This document shows, in pieces, positions 1 to 8,448 of a DNA stretch of 64,000 nucleotides. Source of the stretch: Herminiimonas arsenitoxidans (GTDB taxonomy: Bacteria; Pseudomonadota; Gammaproteobacteria; Burkholderiales; Burkholderiaceae_D); contig NZ_LT671418.1 of the NCBI RefSeq assembly GCF_900130075.1, positions 2,356,001-2,420,000 of the forward strand, written 5' to 3'. The notes under the pieces are model-generated. The model did not search any database and was not told where the DNA came from. It saw only the letters and a list, made by a program, of their open reading frames with translations. The translations under genes and the position numbers were made by a program. Each line of letters begins with the position of its first letter. The first letter of the stretch is position 1.

Positions 1-969
1 CCAGTGCAGTTGAGTGGCAATGATCATGTCTATGATTTGTTTTCTTCGAGTTCTACTGCATCGCAATCTTCATCACGCACTTCCTCTGGCCTCACCGGTT
101 TGGGTGCATCAGCTGATTCTTCTGTGAACAACTACGGTCGCGGTTTCTGGTTACGCGGTTACGGCAATTATCAATCGACCAGCAGTGATGGCAATGGTGT
201 CGCTAGTACGGTACGCAGTAATGGCTTGAGTGTGGGTTTCGATACTGAAGTCAGCGAAGGTTTGGTTGTGGGTGTGGCCGGCACCTTCGGTAAATCCAGT
301 TTACGTTTCGATAGTAACGATACCGGTCGTTCGCGTGATCGTGCGATTGCTGCTTATGCGAGTTACAAGACAGGACCGTGGAACTTCAATGGTTCTGCCA
401 ACTTTGCTTTTAACAGCAGCAATATGGCAAGACAAATCGCAGTTGGTGCGTTGACGCGTACGGCTACCTCTGCCTTTGATGGCAATACAGCTTCTGTCTA
501 TGGTGAAGCGACCTACGATATTCAGATGCAGAGTTGGATGTTGCAACCTTTGGCGGCTTTGTCTTTAAGCCGTAGCAAGACTGATGGTTTTACTGAACAA
601 GGTGCCGGTGCCTTGAATCTGCAGGTGGCGGGACAGACGACTAATTCGGTGAAGACGCTGTTCGGTGCGAAAGCACAATTTGAAGTCGGACAAGTAAAAC
701 TGGAACCACGGTTAGCATGGGGACATGAGTTTGGCGATGCGAATGCACCGATGACGATGCAGTTTGCCGGATCGGCAGCACCGTCTTTCCTGGTTTCTGG
801 GGTGAAGCTGCCGCGCAATAGTGTGATTGCTGGTTTGGGAATCAGCAGCAATATCAGCAAAAACAGCAACAGCAACAGCAATCTGTCTCTCTTCGCTGAT
901 GTTCAGGGCGAGTACAACAGCAGACAGAGCAATGTGGCGCTGTTGGTGGGAATACGCAGTCGCTGGTAA
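1..969 (+). CDS. Autotransporter, C-terminal beta-barrel part (5' end outside window)
   Basis: The reading frame is open from base 1, so this is the 3' part of a longer gene. About 320 residues are visible. A Ser/Gly-rich linker (roughly residues 15-45) leads into alternating hydrophobic/polar strands with many Gly, Asn and aromatic residues, ending in an Arg-Trp C-terminus. That is the layout of an autotransporter domain: an outer-membrane barrel that carries a passenger to the cell surface. The final aromatic residue fits the BAM recognition signal. The passenger lies upstream and is not visible, so its function cannot be given. The GTG at base 4 is only the first start-like codon in the window and should not be taken as the true start. 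Confidence 0.85.
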   Translation, partial: PVQLSGNDHVYDLFSSSSTASQSSSRTSSGLTGLGASADSSVNNYGRGFWLRGYGNYQSTSSDGNGVASTVRSNGLSVGFDTEVSEGLVVGVAGTFGKSSLRFDSNDTGRSRDRAIAAYASYKTGPWNFNGSANFAFNSSNMARQIAVGALTRTATSAFDGNTASVYGEATYDIQMQSWMLQPLAALSLSRSKTDGFTEQGAGALNLQVAGQTTNSVKTLFGAKAQFEVGQVKLEPRLAWGHEFGDANAPMTMQFAGSAAPSFLVSGVKLPRNSVIAGLGISSNISKNSNSNSNLSLFADVQGEYNSRQSNVALLVGIRSRW

Positions 970-974
970 AAATA

Positions 975-1018
975 AGTCTGAATGCGTGAATGTTGATTAC
1001 TGCTCACGCATTCAGACT
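975..1018. terminator. Perfect 15-bp inverted repeat between convergent genes
   Basis: AGTCTGAATGCGTGA (975-989) pairs exactly with 1004-1018 across a 14-base loop. It starts 5 bases after the autotransporter stop and ends 10 bases before the stop of the opposing EF-hand gene. It probably ends transcription in both directions, although neither side has a clean T-run. Confidence 0.65.
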
Positions 1019-1028
1019 ATGTATTGCA

Positions 1029-1928
1029 TCAAGCTGTTTCGGAAATGACGTTAACGCTGCTGCTTGAGTTGGCAATATCTTGATCGAACTTGCCGTAGGT
1101 CTGTGCCAGTTGCGTCATGATTTTCATCACGGCGTCCATGCTGGTTTTCTTGTCAGTTTCGCTGCTGGCAGTTTTAGAAGCTTCGCTCAATTGATAGGCA
1201 ACCAGTTCCTGCAAGCTGACGGTGCCGTCTTGATTGGTATCGGCTGCTTCGTAGGTTTTCGTGGTGCTGCTTCCGGCTGAACTACCACCGCCACCGCCGC
1301 CTGCTGGTGGAGCTGGTGGTGCACCCGCTGCTTGCTCCGTTGCGCCGCTACCGCTGGCGGCACTTGCCGCACCATTTGGCCCACCCAACTGATCGATACC
1401 AGCGGCCAGTTCTTCCTTAGTGATTTTGTTATCACCGTCGGTATCCAGCGCTTTGAAAATTTCTTCCACCTTGGCCGTATTGGCTTCGGTATCGGTAGAG
1501 TTTTTATCGAAGGCGGCTTGCAGCGATTCCTTGTCGAGATAACCCTGATTCTTGGTATCCAGACTGGAGAAAATATCATCTATCGATGGTGGCGCTGGTG
1601 GCGGCTCACCGGCTCCTGCACGTGCAACGCGCGAACTATCGAATTGCGCATCCAGTTGATCAGCCAATTGCTTGACGCCATCCGTCAGCTCCTGCTTGGT
1701 GATCTTGCCGTCGCTGTCGGTGTCTATCTTGCTGAGGAATTGATCGACATCGGTAGAGGTCGAGCTGCCATCTGCCGAGACTTGCTCCAGCGCCGATTGC
1801 AACGCAGCCTTGTCGATATAACCCTGATTTTTGGTATCGACCTTGGCGAACAAATCGTTCGCTATCTTGGTCGCGTCCGGACGCTGTACGGTCCATGATG
1901 TGCTGCTGCTCACTCCGCCGATTGCCAT
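1029..1928 (-). CDS. Five-EF-hand calcium-binding protein
   Basis: This 299-residue protein has five EF-hand loops near residues 31-42, 69-80, 124-135, 162-173 and 230-241. Loops 2, 4 and 5 keep the DxDxDG...E pattern (loop 5 is DTNQDG...QE). Loops 1 and 3 (DTKNQG...) lack the position-12 Glu, so the first four form two degenerate/canonical pairs. A Pro/Gly linker (about 203-222) separates the fifth hand. There is no signal peptide or membrane segment. Family knowledge supports calcium binding as buffer or sensor; the partner is unknown. GGGAG lies just before the ATG. The gene lies 136 bases downstream of a two-component operon on the same strand, with repeated TGTATC sites between, which suggests that system controls it (inference). 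Confidence 0.85.
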   Translation of the reverse strand: MAIGGVSSSTSWTVQRPDATKIANDLFAKVDTKNQGYIDKAALQSALEQVSADGSSTSTDVDQFLSKIDTDSDGKITKQELTDGVKQLADQLDAQFDSSRVARAGAGEPPPAPPSIDDIFSSLDTKNQGYLDKESLQAAFDKNSTDTEANTAKVEEIFKALDTDGDNKITKEELAAGIDQLGGPNGAASAASGSGATEQAAGAPPAPPAGGGGGGSSAGSSTTKTYEAADTNQDGTVSLQELVAYQLSEASKTASSETDKKTSMDAVMKIMTQLAQTYGKFDQDIANSSSSVNVISETA

Positions 1929-1998
1929 GTTTTTTCTCCCATTGATTGACGCCGGCAGAGACCCTATCTCTATGCAGGCGATCTCAGGATGTCAGCGC

Positions 1999-2042
1999 AA
2001 TGTATCCGCGGCATGTGTACTTTGTATCGAGATTGATACATT
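1999..2042. promoter_or_regulatory. Candidate operator upstream of the EF-hand gene (TGTATC repeats)
   Basis: AATGTATC (1999-2006) recurs as TTGTATC (2022-2028), with TGTATC starts 22 bp apart. The second copy forms an inverted repeat with GATACATT (2035-2042). Helically phased copies suit an OmpR-type regulator such as the neighbouring response regulator. This is pattern evidence only. Confidence 0.35.
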
Positions 2043-2064
2043 CGGCATATTTGCAACAAAAGGG

Positions 2065-3144
2065 CTAGCGTGTGATGGCAATACTGGCAATCAAGCCGCC
2101 TTCCGGCGCATTACGCAAGGTGAGGCGACCATCACATTGAATTGCGGCTTCACGCGCGATGGATAGTCCCAAACCCACACCGCCATAAGCCTTGTTGCGA
2201 GAAGGATCTAGCCGTACGAAAGGTTCGAATACTGCGGCCATCTTGTCCGGTGGAATTCCCGGACCGCGATCTTGCACTTCTATCACCAGCGTCTCTTGCG
2301 TATCACGCAGCGTGATCACCGCTTCCTGTCCGTAGCGCAAAGCGTTTTCCACTAAATTGCTGAGGCAGCGACGCAAAGCTATCGGTCGCGTGAACAGAGG
2401 TTCTGCCGTACCCGACATGCTGACCTTGTCGCCATTGGCGCCAGCATCTTCGGCGATGACTTCGATCAGAGACTGCACATCGAGCAATTGCAAAGGCTCG
2501 GTTGACACTCGCTCACGTAAATAATCCAGCGTCGCATCCAGCATATCGGCCATCTCGCCAATGTCATCGCGCAGTTTTTGTTTGGCATAATTCTCGGACA
2601 AATTCTCGATGCGCAACTTCATGCGCGTAAGCGGCGTACGTAGATCATGCGACACGGCGGCGACAAAACGTTCGCGCTCTTCAATCTGCCCGCGCACCTT
2701 GTGTTGCATGTCATTGAACACGCGTGCCGTCTGGCGCGCTTCATCCGGCCCTTGTTCTTTCATCGGTACGCTGTACAGATTTTTCGCCAGCTGCGCCGAC
2801 GCATGTGCGACTTGCTGCATGGGACGCGCTAGGAAGCGCGCACCAAACCAGGCCGTCGCCGTCAGCGTAATGAACTGAACGATCAAGCCTATCCACAAAC
2901 CCGGCGGCAGCGGTCGGAAGGTGTAACCGCCGATTTCCCACATAGGAGGCGGAGGGCGACGCATGAATCCATCCGGCTCTGCCATTTGCCCGGCATGCGC
3001 CCGCATGTGCGGTGGTGGCCCTGGTGGAAAATCGCGATCAAAGAATTTGAAGAGCAAGACAAATGTCATGACGTGGCTGACCACCAGCGCCATCACCACC
3101 AACGCAAACAGCCGAGCGAAAATGGTGTTTGGAATCAGTTTCAT
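2065..3144 (-). CDS. Sensor histidine kinase (EnvZ/RstB type)
   Basis: This 359-residue inner-membrane kinase has TM1 near residues 10-33, a short Pro/Met/His-rich periplasmic stretch (about 36-75), TM2 near 83-104, then HAMP, HisKA and HATPase domains. The phosphoacceptor is His166 in the VSHDLRTPL motif. The N box (NLVENALRYG) and the G boxes (DRGPGIP, GVGLGLS) are intact, so it should be active. The short periplasmic part is unlike large ligand-binding sensors and may sense membrane state or metal. It overlaps the response regulator by 4 bases, so the two are translationally coupled. The downstream EF-hand gene hints at a calcium or divalent-cation role, which is inference. Confidence 0.92.
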   Translation of the reverse strand: MKLIPNTIFARLFALVVMALVVSHVMTFVLLFKFFDRDFPPGPPPHMRAHAGQMAEPDGFMRRPPPPMWEIGGYTFRPLPPGLWIGLIVQFITLTATAWFGARFLARPMQQVAHASAQLAKNLYSVPMKEQGPDEARQTARVFNDMQHKVRGQIEERERFVAAVSHDLRTPLTRMKLRIENLSENYAKQKLRDDIGEMADMLDATLDYLRERVSTEPLQLLDVQSLIEVIAEDAGANGDKVSMSGTAEPLFTRPIALRRCLSNLVENALRYGQEAVITLRDTQETLVIEVQDRGPGIPPDKMAAVFEPFVRLDPSRNKAYGGVGLGLSIAREAAIQCDGRLTLRNAPEGGLIASIAITR

Positions 3145-3899
3145 CGCACGACCTTGGCATCGAACATATAGCCTTCGCCGCGTATCGTTTTGAGGAATTT
3201 CGGGTCTTTCGGATCTTCTTCCAGCTTTTGTCGCAGGCGCGAAACGAGCAAATCAATGCTGCGATCGAATGCCGTCGCGTTCTGGCCACGCGCCGCATCC
3301 ATCAATTGATCCCGACTCAAGACGCGGTAGGGACGTTCGATAAAAACAGACAACAGACGAAATTCTGCATTGGAGAGCGGTACGACCATGCGCTGCGGCG
3401 TGACCAACTGACGTGCCAGACGATTGATGGTCCAGCCTTCAAAATGCCATAGCTCGGTATTGTCGTCGGCAGTCTGACCACGCTTCTTGCCATCCTTGGT
3501 ACGACGCAGAATGGTGTGTATACGTGCAACCAGTTCACGCGGGTCAAAAGGCTTCATCACATAATCGTCAGCGCCCAGCTCCAATCCGACCACACGATCC
3601 GTCGATTCACCGCGTGCGGTCAGAATAATGATCGGAATATCAGTCGTTGTGCGTAACTGCCGACAGAGTGACAAACCATCCTCGCCCGGCAACATCAGAT
3701 CGAGAATGATGGCATCGAAGTGCATCGTTGCCATGGCCTCGCGCATCGCCTCACCATCAGCCACGCCATGCGCCCGAATGGAAAAATCGGCCAGGTAATT
3801 CGCCAGCAAATGACGGATTTCTTCATCGTCATCGACGATCAAGACGCTCGTCGTATCCATCTTTGCATCACTCTTCGTATCGCTTTTTACATCACTCAT
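3141..3899 (-). CDS. OmpR-family response regulator
   Basis: This 252-residue protein has a receiver domain with the acidic pocket (VDDDEE), phospho-acceptor Asp67 (LDLMLPG) and Lys in the VMKPFDP motif. A C-terminal winged helix (about 150-248) follows. It is the first gene of the operon and partner of the overlapping kinase. The N-terminus (VKSDTKSDAK) is a short Lys/Asp/Ser repeat absent from typical family members. The internal Met14 (MDTTSVLIVDDD) would give a normal start, so the annotated start may be too early. Likely targets are itself and the EF-hand gene (inference). Confidence 0.92.
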   Translation of the reverse strand: MSDVKSDTKSDAKMDTTSVLIVDDDEEIRHLLANYLADFSIRAHGVADGEAMREAMATMHFDAIILDLMLPGEDGLSLCRQLRTTTDIPIIILTARGESTDRVVGLELGADDYVMKPFDPRELVARIHTILRRTKDGKKRGQTADDNTELWHFEGWTINRLARQLVTPQRMVVPLSNAEFRLLSVFIERPYRVLSRDQLMDAARGQNATAFDRSIDLLVSRLRQKLEEDPKDPKFLKTIRGEGYMFDAKVVR

Positions 3900-4090
3900 T
3901 ATTGCGTTCCATCTTCCGTTATGCCGACATATTGCCGCGCACCAATTGAGCAGATAATCTCACAAGGCCATGCGGCTTGCCAGTTTGCTTGCGCCGATAT
4001 CGTCGCAAATGAGTGTAGATGCAACACTGGATTAAAGCTGTCTCGGTCGCCTTACTCCCTTACAATAGCGGCTCTACAAATGGAGTCTCT

Positions 4091-4369
4091 ATGTTTTCAG
4101 GAAAATCGCTAGACGAACTGTTGGCGCAAAAGAAGGTTCGGCTGACACTCACCGTGCTCTGCATCTACTTTGCCGTGATGGGTGCATATCAATTAGTTAC
4201 CGGCGTGAATGAAGTCGACTGGCTGCGCGGCGGCGGCAATCTGCTGGTGTGGGGCGGCTTTGCGGTATCCAATGCCAGGAAGGCATACGGTCGTACACAG
4301 CCCGGCATCAATATTCCTATCAATATCGGCGTAGTACTGGTCGTGGCTAGCTGGATCGTCAGAATGTAA
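4091..4369 (+). CDS. Small two-helix membrane protein
   Basis: This 92-residue protein has hydrophobic helices near residues 17-35 and 72-90, with a weaker one at about 46-60. I do not recognise a named family. The ATG at 4091 is chosen because GGAG lies 6 bases upstream and the longer frame has no signal. A TACAAT -10-like hexamer lies at 4061-4066. The gene is 13 bases before the DUF1653 gene and probably cotranscribed with it. The Gly-rich segment (LRGGGNLLVWGGF) and short loops suggest an integral inner-membrane protein. No function is proposed. Confidence 0.7.
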   Translation: MFSGKSLDELLAQKKVRLTLTVLCIYFAVMGAYQLVTGVNEVDWLRGGGNLLVWGGFAVSNARKAYGRTQPGINIPINIGVVLVVASWIVRM

Positions 4370-4382
4370 GCAAGAGGTCATC

Positions 4383-4586
4383 ATGCAATTCAGACACTAC
4401 AAAGGCGGCATCTACGATTTTGTTTGCGCCGCCAAACTGGAATCCGATCCCAGCATCGTGATGATTGTGTACACCGCCGCGGATGGTTCATTCTGGACGC
4501 GGCCGGAAAGCGTGTTCTTTGAAAAGTTTGAGCACCAAGGGCAAACCGTACAACGCTTTGTGCCTATAGAAGAATCTGCTAGCTGA
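4383..4586 (+). CDS. DUF1653 family protein
   Basis: This 67-residue protein begins with FRHYKGGIYDFVCAA and has the RPESVFFEK and VQRFVPI blocks of DUF1653, a small beta-rich domain of unknown role found in many bacteria. The length equals a single domain, so it is complete. AGAGG precedes the ATG. It sits between a small membrane protein and a two-component operon, with a short palindrome separating it from the regulator. No catalytic residues are known for the family. Confidence 0.85.
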   Translation: MQFRHYKGGIYDFVCAAKLESDPSIVMIVYTAADGSFWTRPESVFFEKFEHQGQTVQRFVPIEESAS

Positions 4587-4590
4587 AATA

Positions 4591-4612
4591 GCGCATGCGT
4601 GATTGCATGCGC
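4591..4612. repeat. GCGCATGC inverted repeat in the two-component promoter
   Basis: GCGCATGC (4591-4598) and GCATGCGC (4605-4612) flank a 6-base loop. A TACAAT -10-like hexamer follows at 4620-4625. The repeat lies where a -35 element or operator would be. It could be a regulator site or a weak terminator for the DUF1653 gene; no T-run follows. Confidence 0.4.
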
Positions 4613-4675
4613 TGCGCGTTACAATCACCGCATACGCAATCCGATTTTCAACCAGCTGACCGAAGAGAAGAAAAC

Positions 4676-5359
4676 GTGTACGCACTGATCATCGAAGATA
4701 ATCCGGATATCGTCGCCAATCTGTACGGATTCCTGGAGCCGCTAGGCTATACGCTGGATGTCGCCTTGAGCGGCTCGGCTGGCGTCACGCGTGCCACCAG
4801 TGCGCACTACGATGTAATCGTGCTGGATCTAGAGTTACCGGGCATAGACGGCATCGAAGTCTGCCGCCAACTGCGCAAAGAGCATCGCCTCGCCACACCC
4901 ATCCTGATCCTGACCGCACGCGATACCGTCAAAGACAAGCTGACTGGCTTCGAAGTCGGTGCTGACGATTATCTGGTTAAACCTTTTTCACTGGTTGAGC
5001 TGGAAGCCAGACTGAAAGCGCTGGTACGCCGCGCCCGCAATGAGAACGTCGAACATATTCTGGAATTCGGCGAATTGCGCTACGACCTCAGTCGTTGCGA
5101 AGCCAAACGCGCCGGCCACAAACTCACGCTGACGCCAACCGGCTACAAATTGCTGGAATCGCTGATGCGTAAAGCACCAGCGCTGATCACGCGCGAAGAA
5201 TTATTACGTGAAATATGGGGCGACGATCCGCCCGATAGCGACGCGCTGCGCACGCACATCCATGCCTTGCGCCATGCGATGGATAGACCTTTTGTGAAAC
5301 CAATGTTGCGTACATTGCCAGGCAGCGGTTATCGCCTGATCGACCATGATGAAACCTAG
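4676..5359 (+). CDS. OmpR-family response regulator (PmrA/QseB-like)
   Basis: This 227-residue protein has a receiver domain (IIEDNPD pocket, phospho-acceptor Asp51 in LDLELPG, Lys in LVKPFS) and a winged-helix DNA-binding domain from about residue 128, ending in LRTLPGSGYRL. A GTG at 4676 preceded by GAAGAG is chosen; the longer frame adds 27 residues unlike the family. The stop overlaps the kinase start by 14 bases. The cotranscribed kinase and the downstream phosphoethanolamine transferase make a PmrA-like lipid A modification regulator the best reading. A TTAAC direct repeat upstream of that gene is a plausible target. Confidence 0.9.
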   Translation: MYALIIEDNPDIVANLYGFLEPLGYTLDVALSGSAGVTRATSAHYDVIVLDLELPGIDGIEVCRQLRKEHRLATPILILTARDTVKDKLTGFEVGADDYLVKPFSLVELEARLKALVRRARNENVEHILEFGELRYDLSRCEAKRAGHKLTLTPTGYKLLESLMRKAPALITREELLREIWGDDPPDSDALRTHIHALRHAMDRPFVKPMLRTLPGSGYRLIDHDET

Positions 5360-6617
5360 TCAATCGCTAAAGAACCGTATTGCCGGTGCTTTTATCCTGC
5401 TGGCCTTTGTGCTGTGCAGTTTCTTTTCGCTGGCCGCATACACCGCGGTCGAATTGATGGAATCCAAGCTGATCGATAAAAATCTCGATAAGCTGGCGAC
5501 CAATCTGATTGGCCAATACGTCAATCATCGCACGCTGGAACTACCACCCGACATCAGTTTTTACGTTGGCGTGGAAATCCCGGAAACTCTGCGCAAGCTG
5601 CCGCCTGGCATTCATGAGATTGAAATCGAAGGCTCAGAAATGCATGTCGTCGTGCGCATGGCCAACGATCAACACTTTGTCATTGCCGACGACACCAGTG
5701 ATTTCGAGCGCACTGAATTACTGATTTTCTTTGCCATCGCCGCCGGCTTTATTGCCAGCCTCCTGCTGGCGGTCGGCCTCGGCCGTACATTTGCCAAACA
5801 CGTTATTGCTCCGCTGACTGCATTGGCCACGTCGGTAGAACATAACGACATGCCATCCACACTGCCTTCGCTCAATACACAAAATGAAGTCGGCATGCTG
5901 GCACGTGCCTTCACCAAACGTACCGATCAGTTGCAACAATTTCTCGCCGATGAAAAATTGTTTACCGGCGATGTCAGCCATGAGTTGCGCACACCACTGA
6001 CCATCATCCTCGGCGCATCCGAATTATTAAAAGTGCAGTTGGCACAATCGCCAGATCAATTGGCAGTGGCCGAACGCATACGTCGCGTCGCGGCCGAAGC
6101 ATCCGAGCGCGTCAGTGCCTTGCTCATGCTGTCGCAATCACCGGATACCCTGGGCGGCTCGCAACTCTCGCTCACACATTTGATCGAACGCGAAATTGAG
6201 CGCTGCCGCCAACTCTTGCTCGGCAAGCCGGTACAAATTGAGTTCCATGCATCCAGCGATGTCTGGGTCTATGCACGTGCAGAGCTGGCCGGGATCGCGA
6301 TCGGCAATCTGCTCCGCAACGCCTGCCAGTACACGGAAGAAGGCACCGTCAAGGTACAGCTAACAACGCAACAATTAACAATTGAAGATAACGGGCCTGG
6401 CATTCCGGACAATGTGCGCACCCGCCTGTTCGAGCGCTTCGTACGTGGCAGCGAGAACCATCATGTTGGCTCCGGCCTCGGCCTGGCAATTGTTAAACGG
6501 GTAGCAGATCATCTCGGTTGGAAGATTCAATATGAAAGCCCGGCCGGCGGTGGCAGTCGTTTTATTCTGGCCTTCCCAGCCAATGCTCATATCGAACATC
6601 GGCACGTTCCTCTCTGA
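5346..6617 (+). CDS. Sensor histidine kinase (PmrB/QseC-like)
   Basis: This 423-residue protein has TM1 near residues 13-36, a periplasmic segment of about 85 residues, TM2 near 124-147, HAMP, then HisKA with phosphoacceptor His212 (VSHELRTPL). The HATPase motifs are NLLRNACQY, DNGPGIP and GSGLGLA. All catalytic motifs are intact. It overlaps the response regulator and is followed, 105 bases on, by a phosphoethanolamine transferase. That neighbourhood is typical of kinases sensing cationic peptides, metal or low pH, but the signal here is not known. The periplasmic domain has no clear ExxE iron motif, so PmrB identity is only by context. Confidence 0.9.
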   Translation: MMKPSQSLKNRIAGAFILLAFVLCSFFSLAAYTAVELMESKLIDKNLDKLATNLIGQYVNHRTLELPPDISFYVGVEIPETLRKLPPGIHEIEIEGSEMHVVVRMANDQHFVIADDTSDFERTELLIFFAIAAGFIASLLLAVGLGRTFAKHVIAPLTALATSVEHNDMPSTLPSLNTQNEVGMLARAFTKRTDQLQQFLADEKLFTGDVSHELRTPLTIILGASELLKVQLAQSPDQLAVAERIRRVAAEASERVSALLMLSQSPDTLGGSQLSLTHLIEREIERCRQLLLGKPVQIEFHASSDVWVYARAELAGIAIGNLLRNACQYTEEGTVKVQLTTQQLTIEDNGPGIPDNVRTRLFERFVRGSENHHVGSGLGLAIVKRVADHLGWKIQYESPAGGGSRFILAFPANAHIEHRHVPL

Positions 6618-6682
6618 GATAACAACGGTCAAGCAAGCCGCATGATCGTCATTGACCTCGCAATGAGAGACATTTCAATAAC

Positions 6683-6699
6683 ATTAACGCGCCCTTAAC
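6683..6699 (+). promoter_or_regulatory. PmrA-like direct repeat upstream of the phosphoethanolamine transferase
   Basis: ATTAAC-GCGCC-CTTAAC gives two TTAAC half-sites 11 bp apart, the spacing used by PmrA/OmpR-type regulators (PmrA box: YTTAAK-N5-YTTAAK, from family knowledge). It lies 24 bases before the TTG start. It is a strong candidate target of the adjacent two-component system. Confidence 0.5.
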
Positions 6700-6722
6700 G
6701 GCATAGGCGATAGCGTATTGGT

Positions 6723-8444
6723 TTGTCTATTCTGAGGTCGGTGTCCGTCTTGAAAACATCGCAAGCAACCGGAAGCACCGGCGCAGTACTTGAAGCACGC
6801 GGCAGCAGCCGCTTTCTCCATATCGTAAATCGTCTTCCCGCCATCAGTACCGAACGGCTCACCATACTGGCCAGCCTGTTCTTTTCGCTGACATCCAATT
6901 ATTTGTTCTTTTCAGCAGCAGTGGCTGGACGCAATTGGGCGCAATTCGACTCCTGGCTTTTTGCCGGTGCAATCTTCGTTGCGATCACGGCATTGCAATC
7001 TGCAGCGTTGCTCTTCCTGCTGAATCGCTGGACTGCCAAACCGGTACTTACCGTGCTGTTCCTCGTCACGGCCGCGGCAACGTATTACATGAACAAGTAC
7101 ACCGTGTTCTTCGATTCGGACATGGTGAGAAATATCCTGCGTACCGACGTCAAGGAAGCCAGTGAACTGTTCTCGCTGAGCTTCTGTATACATATGCTCG
7201 TATTCGCCGTGCTGCCGATACTACTGCTATGGAAGCTGCGTTTGAAAACGACATCCTGGTATCGTGCTATCCCGGTTCGTCTGCTGTATATCATTGGTGC
7301 ACTCGCCGTTACGGCTGGCTCCACCATGCTGGTTTATCAGGATTTTTCCTCGCTGATGCGCAATCAGAAGGAAGTCCGCTACCTGATCACGCCCAGCAAT
7401 TATCTATACTCGCTAGTGCGCGTCGTAGTCGCCGATACCGCACACGCCAACACGCCACGCGTCAAAATCAGCGAAGACGCGAAGATGGCAGCAACTTGGG
7501 GCCAACGTACCAAACCCATGCTCTTTATATTAGTAGTGGGTGAAACGACACGCGCCGCGAACTGGGGCTTGAACGGTTACGAACACCAAACCACACCGGA
7601 GTTAAGCAAGCTGGATGTAATGAACTTCCCGCATGCGACTTCATGCGGTACCAATACCGAAGTGTCGGTTCCGTGCATGTTCTCTATCTACGGACGACGT
7701 AACTACGACGAAGCAAAGATACGCGGTCACGAATCGCTGCTGCACATCATCGATCATGTCGGCGTCAAAACAATATGGCGAGATAACCAGGCCGGTTGCA
7801 AAGGTGTATGCGACGGTCTTGAAGAACAGCAGTTAGGTAATAGTAAAAATCCTGCCTTGTGTGACGGCGAGCGCTGTCTCGATGAGATCATGTTGGAAAA
7901 CATGGATGGCGAAATACATAAAGCGAAGAACGGCAATCTATTCATCGTCATGCATCAACTGGGCAATCACGGTCCGGCTTATTACCGTCGTTATCCAGCG
8001 TCTATGCGCACCTTTACGCCGACTTGCGATACATCCGATCTGAGCAAATGTTCACGCGAACAGATCGTCAATGCGTATGACAATGGCGTGCTGTACACCG
8101 ATCACTTCCTGGCGAAAACCATCGCTTATCTGAAGACACAAACGACTTACGATACCGCGATGCTGTATCTGTCTGACCATGGTGAATCGTTGGGCGAACA
8201 CGGCATTTATCTGCACGGCTTGCCGTACTCGATCGCGCCTAAAGAGCAAACACAAATCCCTATGGTGATGTGGCTGTCACAAGGTTTTGCCAACAGCTTC
8301 CATCTGAATAAAGACTGCCTGGCAAAACGTGCCGCCAACCCAGTCAGTCAGGATAATCTGTTCCACTCCATCCTCGGTATGCTGCAGATCGAATCCAAGT
8401 ATTACGATAAGTCGCTGGATATCAGCGCAGAATGCCGCTCATAA
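6723..8444 (+). CDS. eptA: Lipid A phosphoethanolamine transferase, EptA/MCR family
   Basis: This 573-residue inner-membrane enzyme moves phosphoethanolamine from phosphatidylethanolamine to lipid A on the periplasmic face, lowering negative charge and polymyxin binding (family knowledge). Five hydrophobic helices cover about residues 45-225. The periplasmic sulfatase-fold domain has metal-site Glu274 (VVGETTRAANW), nucleophile Thr312 (SCGTNTEVSVPC), HQLGNHGPAY and SDHGESLGEHG, all as in EptA and MCR. Cysteines equivalent to the structural disulfides are present. The TTG start is uncertain; a GTG at 6741 gives a protein six residues shorter. It lies directly downstream of a PmrAB-like system. 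The stop is 4 bases from the end of a convergent acyltransferase. Confidence 0.93.
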   Translation: MSILRSVSVLKTSQATGSTGAVLEARGSSRFLHIVNRLPAISTERLTILASLFFSLTSNYLFFSAAVAGRNWAQFDSWLFAGAIFVAITALQSAALLFLLNRWTAKPVLTVLFLVTAAATYYMNKYTVFFDSDMVRNILRTDVKEASELFSLSFCIHMLVFAVLPILLLWKLRLKTTSWYRAIPVRLLYIIGALAVTAGSTMLVYQDFSSLMRNQKEVRYLITPSNYLYSLVRVVVADTAHANTPRVKISEDAKMAATWGQRTKPMLFILVVGETTRAANWGLNGYEHQTTPELSKLDVMNFPHATSCGTNTEVSVPCMFSIYGRRNYDEAKIRGHESLLHIIDHVGVKTIWRDNQAGCKGVCDGLEEQQLGNSKNPALCDGERCLDEIMLENMDGEIHKAKNGNLFIVMHQLGNHGPAYYRRYPASMRTFTPTCDTSDLSKCSREQIVNAYDNGVLYTDHFLAKTIAYLKTQTTYDTAMLYLSDHGESLGEHGIYLHGLPYSIAPKEQTQIPMVMWLSQGFANSFHLNKDCLAKRAANPVSQDNLFHSILGMLQIESKYYDKSLDISAECRS

Positions 8445-8448
8445 AGTC

